From Candidatus Saccharimonadota bacterium (GTDB lineage: Bacteria; Patescibacteriota; Saccharimonadia; Saccharimonadales; Saccharimonadaceae), in NCBI GenBank assembly GCA_905373315.1, contig CAJPSL010000024.1, positions 1 through 6,785 on the forward strand: DNA of 6,785 nt, written 5' to 3'. The notes beneath the pieces were generated by a model. That model did no database searches. It was not told the DNA's origin and worked only from the letters and a program-made list of their open reading frames with translations. Of the stretch, positions 3,887-6,785 are shown piece after piece. The position numbers were made by a program, and so were the translations under genes. Every line of letters begins with the position of its first letter. Within the stretch, counting starts at the first letter, position 1.

Positions 3887-5644
3887 ATGGATCCATATTT
3901 TTACACAGAAAAACCAAAGTACCGACCACACGACATCGAGGATGCCTCTGAGTTTTATGACATCATTGAGCGCAGTAGTTTGACGCATCAACTGTCTGAT
4001 TCCAGGCCGTACATCTACTGGACAATGGAGATTTACGACAAAGCCAACGGTATCAAAGGTGGTGGCGGCTTGGGTGTGCTGGCGGCAGACACACGGCGGG
4101 TGGCCGAAAAATTAGACGTGCCATTTGTGGTAGTGACGCCATTTTATCGCAGTGAATCGCACCAAAAAATTACCAACCTGGCACAGGAAGAATTCTCAGA
4201 AACTGTCTCGCCACAAGACTATGGCTTTGAATACATCGACGAAGTGTCCATTAGTTCACGTGGGTTTCCTGATGCCAGTTTGAGTATTTTCAAAAAGGTA
4301 CTCGGCTCAACGCAATTTGTTACCATCTCAGAGCCAAACTTTGGACAGCTGTACGAAGGCGAAGGCTCGGGCGATCACCGACTCTACCAAGAAGTGGCCC
4401 TTGGGTTTGGTGGCTATAAAGCCTTAAAATTACTCGGTATCAAGCCAGCTGTCATCCAACTCAACGAAACTGCGACCATTTTTGCAGCATTAGCTCGGCT
4501 GGATGAGCTGTGTGCCAACGGCATGAATCTGTATGAAGCAATCGTTTACGTGCGCAAACACACCCTCTATACCAACCACACCCTGCTCCAGGCAGCTGAG
4601 CCAGAATTCCACCGCTCGCAATTTGAAAAATTGGTACTGCCAAATCTCAAAAGTAACGCGGTGCGCTGCTGGCTGATGGAGCAATTTCGTAATGATCGCT
4701 TGCGGCCGAATTTGCTGGCAATTGAGCTGACCGAAGCCAAAAATGGTGTCAGTAAACTACACGCTCGCGTGGCGAATTTCCGCGACCGCAACAACGACAA
4801 AGTCAAATTTCACGCCATCACCAACGGCATCGACCTGGAAACATGGGTGCTACCGGAAATCATGCAGCTCTACACTGAAAGCGGGATTATCGATAAATTT
4901 GGATTGCCAACAGATAATTTTCACGCCAAGATTGATACATTAACTGCGTCAGACCTCCGCGCCATGCACCGCGCTGGTCGCGCCGCCTTAAACCGTGTAC
5001 TAGAGCACCGCAAAGATCAATACAACCATCCTGTGCAAATACCAGAGAATGCATTGTTGTTTGACTTTAAACGGCGCTTTGCTAACTATAAGCGGCCATA
5101 CATGCCGTTTACTAACCCAAAGGCTCTGCGACAGATTTTGGTGGATTATAATGCGCATTATATCTTGGCGGGAAAAGTCCATCAAGGCGACACTGTGATG
5201 TATCAACGGCTGCTTGAAATTTTACAATTGGTAGACGCTGACCCCATCTTAAAAGAGCGCGTTCACTACATCCAAGATTATGACGAGGAGCTGGGCCGGG
5301 CGCTGGCAGTTGGCTCAAACATCGCCATCAACGTGCCGGAAGTTGGTTGGGAGGCTTGCGGTACCTCATGGGAAAAAGACATCGCCAACCTTAAATTACT
5401 CATTTCCACCAGTGATGGTGGCGTGGCAGACATCAAGCCAATCGCCTGTCTGGAAGTTAGTGGCAAAAACTACGACGAAGAAGTTCGTTCACTGTATCTC
5501 AACATGCACAAAGCCGCACGCATCATGCAAAATGATTCACTGCTGGAAAAATTAACTCATCGCCAGCTCAAAGCGTACCTGCCGATCATCTCTGGCGCGC
5601 GCATGATGAAAGATTATCTGCACTTTTTGTTCCCAAAGCGGTGA
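3887..5644 (+). CDS. glgP: Compact alpha-glucan (glycogen) phosphorylase family protein, GT35-like
   Basis: This 585-residue protein resembles the phosphorylases that split alpha-1,4-glucans with phosphate to release glucose-1-phosphate. Landmarks in family order are: the glycine loop GGGGLGVLAADT (58-69), FYRSESHQKI (86-95), YTNHTLLQAAEPEF (228-241), NGVSKLHARV (286-295), TNGID (312-316), FKRRFANYKR (394-403) with Arg397 and Lys402 at the phosphate-site positions, AGKVHQGD (428-435), and WEACGTSWEK (488-497). Lys497 aligns with the lysine that binds pyridoxal phosphate, and STSDGG (507-512) matches the following strand. Usual members are about 800 residues, or shorter in archaeal-type forms, so this is a compact, divergent member. 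The usual GNMK or SGMK before the lysine reads SWEK. It is cytoplasmic, with no signal peptide. It ends in TGA two bases from the murA stop. Family membership is good; the exact substrate is uncertain. Confidence 0.8.
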   Translation: MDPYFYTEKPKYRPHDIEDASEFYDIIERSSLTHQLSDSRPYIYWTMEIYDKANGIKGGGGLGVLAADTRRVAEKLDVPFVVVTPFYRSESHQKITNLAQEEFSETVSPQDYGFEYIDEVSISSRGFPDASLSIFKKVLGSTQFVTISEPNFGQLYEGEGSGDHRLYQEVALGFGGYKALKLLGIKPAVIQLNETATIFAALARLDELCANGMNLYEAIVYVRKHTLYTNHTLLQAAEPEFHRSQFEKLVLPNLKSNAVRCWLMEQFRNDRLRPNLLAIELTEAKNGVSKLHARVANFRDRNNDKVKFHAITNGIDLETWVLPEIMQLYTESGIIDKFGLPTDNFHAKIDTLTASDLRAMHRAGRAALNRVLEHRKDQYNHPVQIPENALLFDFKRRFANYKRPYMPFTNPKALRQILVDYNAHYILAGKVHQGDTVMYQRLLEILQLVDADPILKERVHYIQDYDEELGRALAVGSNIAINVPEVGWEACGTSWEKDIANLKLLISTSDGGVADIKPIACLEVSGKNYDEEVRSLYLNMHKAARIMQNDSLLEKLTHRQLKAYLPIISGARMMKDYLHFLFPKR

Positions 5645-5646
5645 TA

Positions 5647-6785
5647 CTATTCGTTGATCACTTCAACTTGTGCACCCAATCGATTCAGACGCTGTGCCAA
5701 ATCTTCGTAGCCACGGTTGATGGAATATACATCACGCAGGATTGACTGACCTGGTGCTGCCAACATTGCCAAAAAGACGACAACACTTGGTCGAAGTGCC
5801 GGTGGCGCGATGACGTCGGCTGGTTTCCAATTGGTCGGACCGCTGATATACACTCGATGTGGATCGACCAGCTCAATGTGCGCGTTTAACTTGCTTAGTT
5901 CAGTGAAATAAATCGCCCGGTTTTCATAGCTCCAGTCATGCACCAAGGTCCTACCTTCAGCCATGGTGGCGATGAGCCCCAAGAACGGCAAATTATCCAT
6001 GTTAATCCCCGGGAACGGCAATGCATGAATCTTATCTTTTGGCGCAACCAGCTTGGAGTGTTTCAGCGCGATGTCCACCAAACGAGTACGGCCATTGTTA
6101 GCTGGGTATTCCTCGCTCAGCTCGTACTGCAGACCCATCTCAGCCAGTGTCGCTAGCTCAATTTCCAAAAATTCAATTGGCGCTCGGCGCACCGTAATCT
6201 CCGAATCAGTCACCACGGCTGCTGCGATGAAGCTCATGGCCTCAATCGGATCCTCAGACGGTGCGTATTCAACAGGTTGGTTGATCGATTTTTTACCGGT
6301 GATGGTCAAGGTAGTGGTGCCGATACCCTCTATCTTCACGCCTAATTTTTCCAAGTAGAAACAGATGTCCTGCACCATGTAGTTTGGGCTGGCGTTGCGG
6401 ATGATGGTCTTTGTTGGCGACAATGCTGCTGCCATGATGAGGTTTTCAGTAACAGTGTCACCGCGCTCAGTCAGGACAATGGCGCGATCGCCTGTGGTGG
6501 CGTCAACTGTTGCGTGATAGCTATCTGGCTCCGCCTCTACGTGCATCCCAAAGTGCTTCAGTCCCGACAAGTGTGGCTCCACGGTGCGCTTGCCAAGGTT
6601 ACAACCACCGGCAAATGGCAACCGAAAATCATGGTATTGATGAAGGAGCGGACCGAGAAACATTAGCACAGTGCGAGTGCGCTTAGCAGCCGTGATGTCC
6701 ATATCCTCCAACTTCAGCTTAGCTGGCGGCGTGATCTCCAGGTCATTGCCTGCCAGCCACCGAGTTTTGACACCGATGGAATTAA
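5647..6785 (-). CDS. murA: UDP-N-acetylglucosamine 1-carboxyvinyltransferase (MurA), N-terminus beyond window
   Basis: MurA transfers enolpyruvate from phosphoenolpyruvate to UDP-GlcNAc, the first committed step of peptidoglycan synthesis. The reading frame stays open to the right edge, so about 378 C-terminal residues are visible and roughly 45-55 are missing, including the KN active-site motif. Visible landmarks are the conserved ILxLGPLL-like stretch (here VLMFLGPLL), and GGCNLGKR with the catalytic Cys (codon 6601-6603) and following Arg. Further on are a conserved Asp in GINMD, YENR, the substrate-site ALRPS Arg, and the C-terminal INRGYEDLAQRLNRLGA. The usual PGGCxIGxRPVDxH reads AGGCNLGKRTVEPH, a divergent loop with Cys and Arg kept. 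A TTG at 6711 is not the start: the coding sequence upstream of it (reading NSIGVKTRW onward) also fits MurA. It is convergent with the phosphorylase gene. Confidence 0.93.
   Translation of the reverse strand, partial: NSIGVKTRWLAGNDLEITPPAKLKLEDMDITAAKRTRTVLMFLGPLLHQYHDFRLPFAGGCNLGKRTVEPHLSGLKHFGMHVEAEPDSYHATVDATTGDRAIVLTERGDTVTENLIMAAALSPTKTIIRNASPNYMVQDICFYLEKLGVKIEGIGTTTLTITGKKSINQPVEYAPSEDPIEAMSFIAAAVVTDSEITVRRAPIEFLEIELATLAEMGLQYELSEEYPANNGRTRLVDIALKHSKLVAPKDKIHALPFPGINMDNLPFLGLIATMAEGRTLVHDWSYENRAIYFTELSKLNAHIELVDPHRVYISGPTNWKPADVIAPPALRPSVVVFLAMLAAPGQSILRDVYSINRGYEDLAQRLNRLGAQVEVINE

Noticed and set aside
367..5644. Possible UGA recoding as glycine, known in some CPR groups
   Set aside because: TGA ends both the small membrane protein and the phosphorylase at sensible positions, right next to the opposing gene's stop, and no gene contains an internal TGA.
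6053..6358. 101-codon plus-strand open frame inside murA
   Set aside because: It is antisense to conserved MurA sequence, with no promoter or start signal of its own.
1..6785. CRISPR array, insertion sequence, phage or defence genes
   Set aside because: No spaced direct repeats, transposase or integrase motifs, or terminal inverted repeats were seen; all larger frames are housekeeping or signalling genes.

Overview
This window looks like chromosome from a compact, reduced bacterial genome. The most likely source is the Candidate Phyla Radiation, probably Saccharibacteria (TM7). I infer this from the divergent but recognisable MurA and FolD, a short glucan phosphorylase, a soluble GAF histidine kinase, a tiny Lys-rich tail-anchored protein, mid-range GC and very tight packing. 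TGA is used as a normal stop, which argues against the CPR groups that read UGA as glycine. The phylum assignment rests on overall resemblance and could not be tested by a search.

Layout, left to right. A tRNA-Glu(TTC) on the minus strand is cut by the left edge. A 70-residue single-helix membrane protein (+) follows. Next come a soluble GAF/HisKA/HATPase sensor kinase (-) and a stand-alone receiver protein (+), transcribed divergently from a 59-bp gap. FolD (-) follows, then tRNA-His(GTG) and tRNA-Lys(CTT) (+), and a bidirectional terminator. An unrecognised basic 140-residue protein lies downstream of tRNA-Arg(TCT), both on the minus strand. tRNA-Gly(TCC) and a 585-residue glucan phosphorylase lie on the plus strand. 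A MurA-type enolpyruvyl transferase (-) runs off the right edge.

Protein genes alternate strand along the window, so neighbours meet either head-to-head over short shared promoter regions or tail-to-tail with stop codons 2 to 6 bp apart. Promoters are unusually easy to read: -10 boxes are TATAAT-like, often extended by an upstream TGC or TGG, and several have a -35 box 17 bp upstream. For at least four protein genes the -10 box ends only 6 or 7 bases before the start codon, with no Shine-Dalgarno sequence, which points to leaderless mRNAs. The tRNA promoters are similarly close to the mature tRNA 5' ends.

Functionally this is a mixed housekeeping segment: translation (five tRNAs), one-carbon metabolism (FolD), peptidoglycan precursor synthesis (MurA), storage-glucan breakdown (phosphorylase) and one signalling pair. 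Two small proteins are unassigned. I see no mobile element, CRISPR array, phage gene or defence cassette. The most notable signals are the leaderless promoter pattern, the basic protein apparently co-transcribed with tRNA-Arg, and the mispaired anticodon stem of that tRNA.
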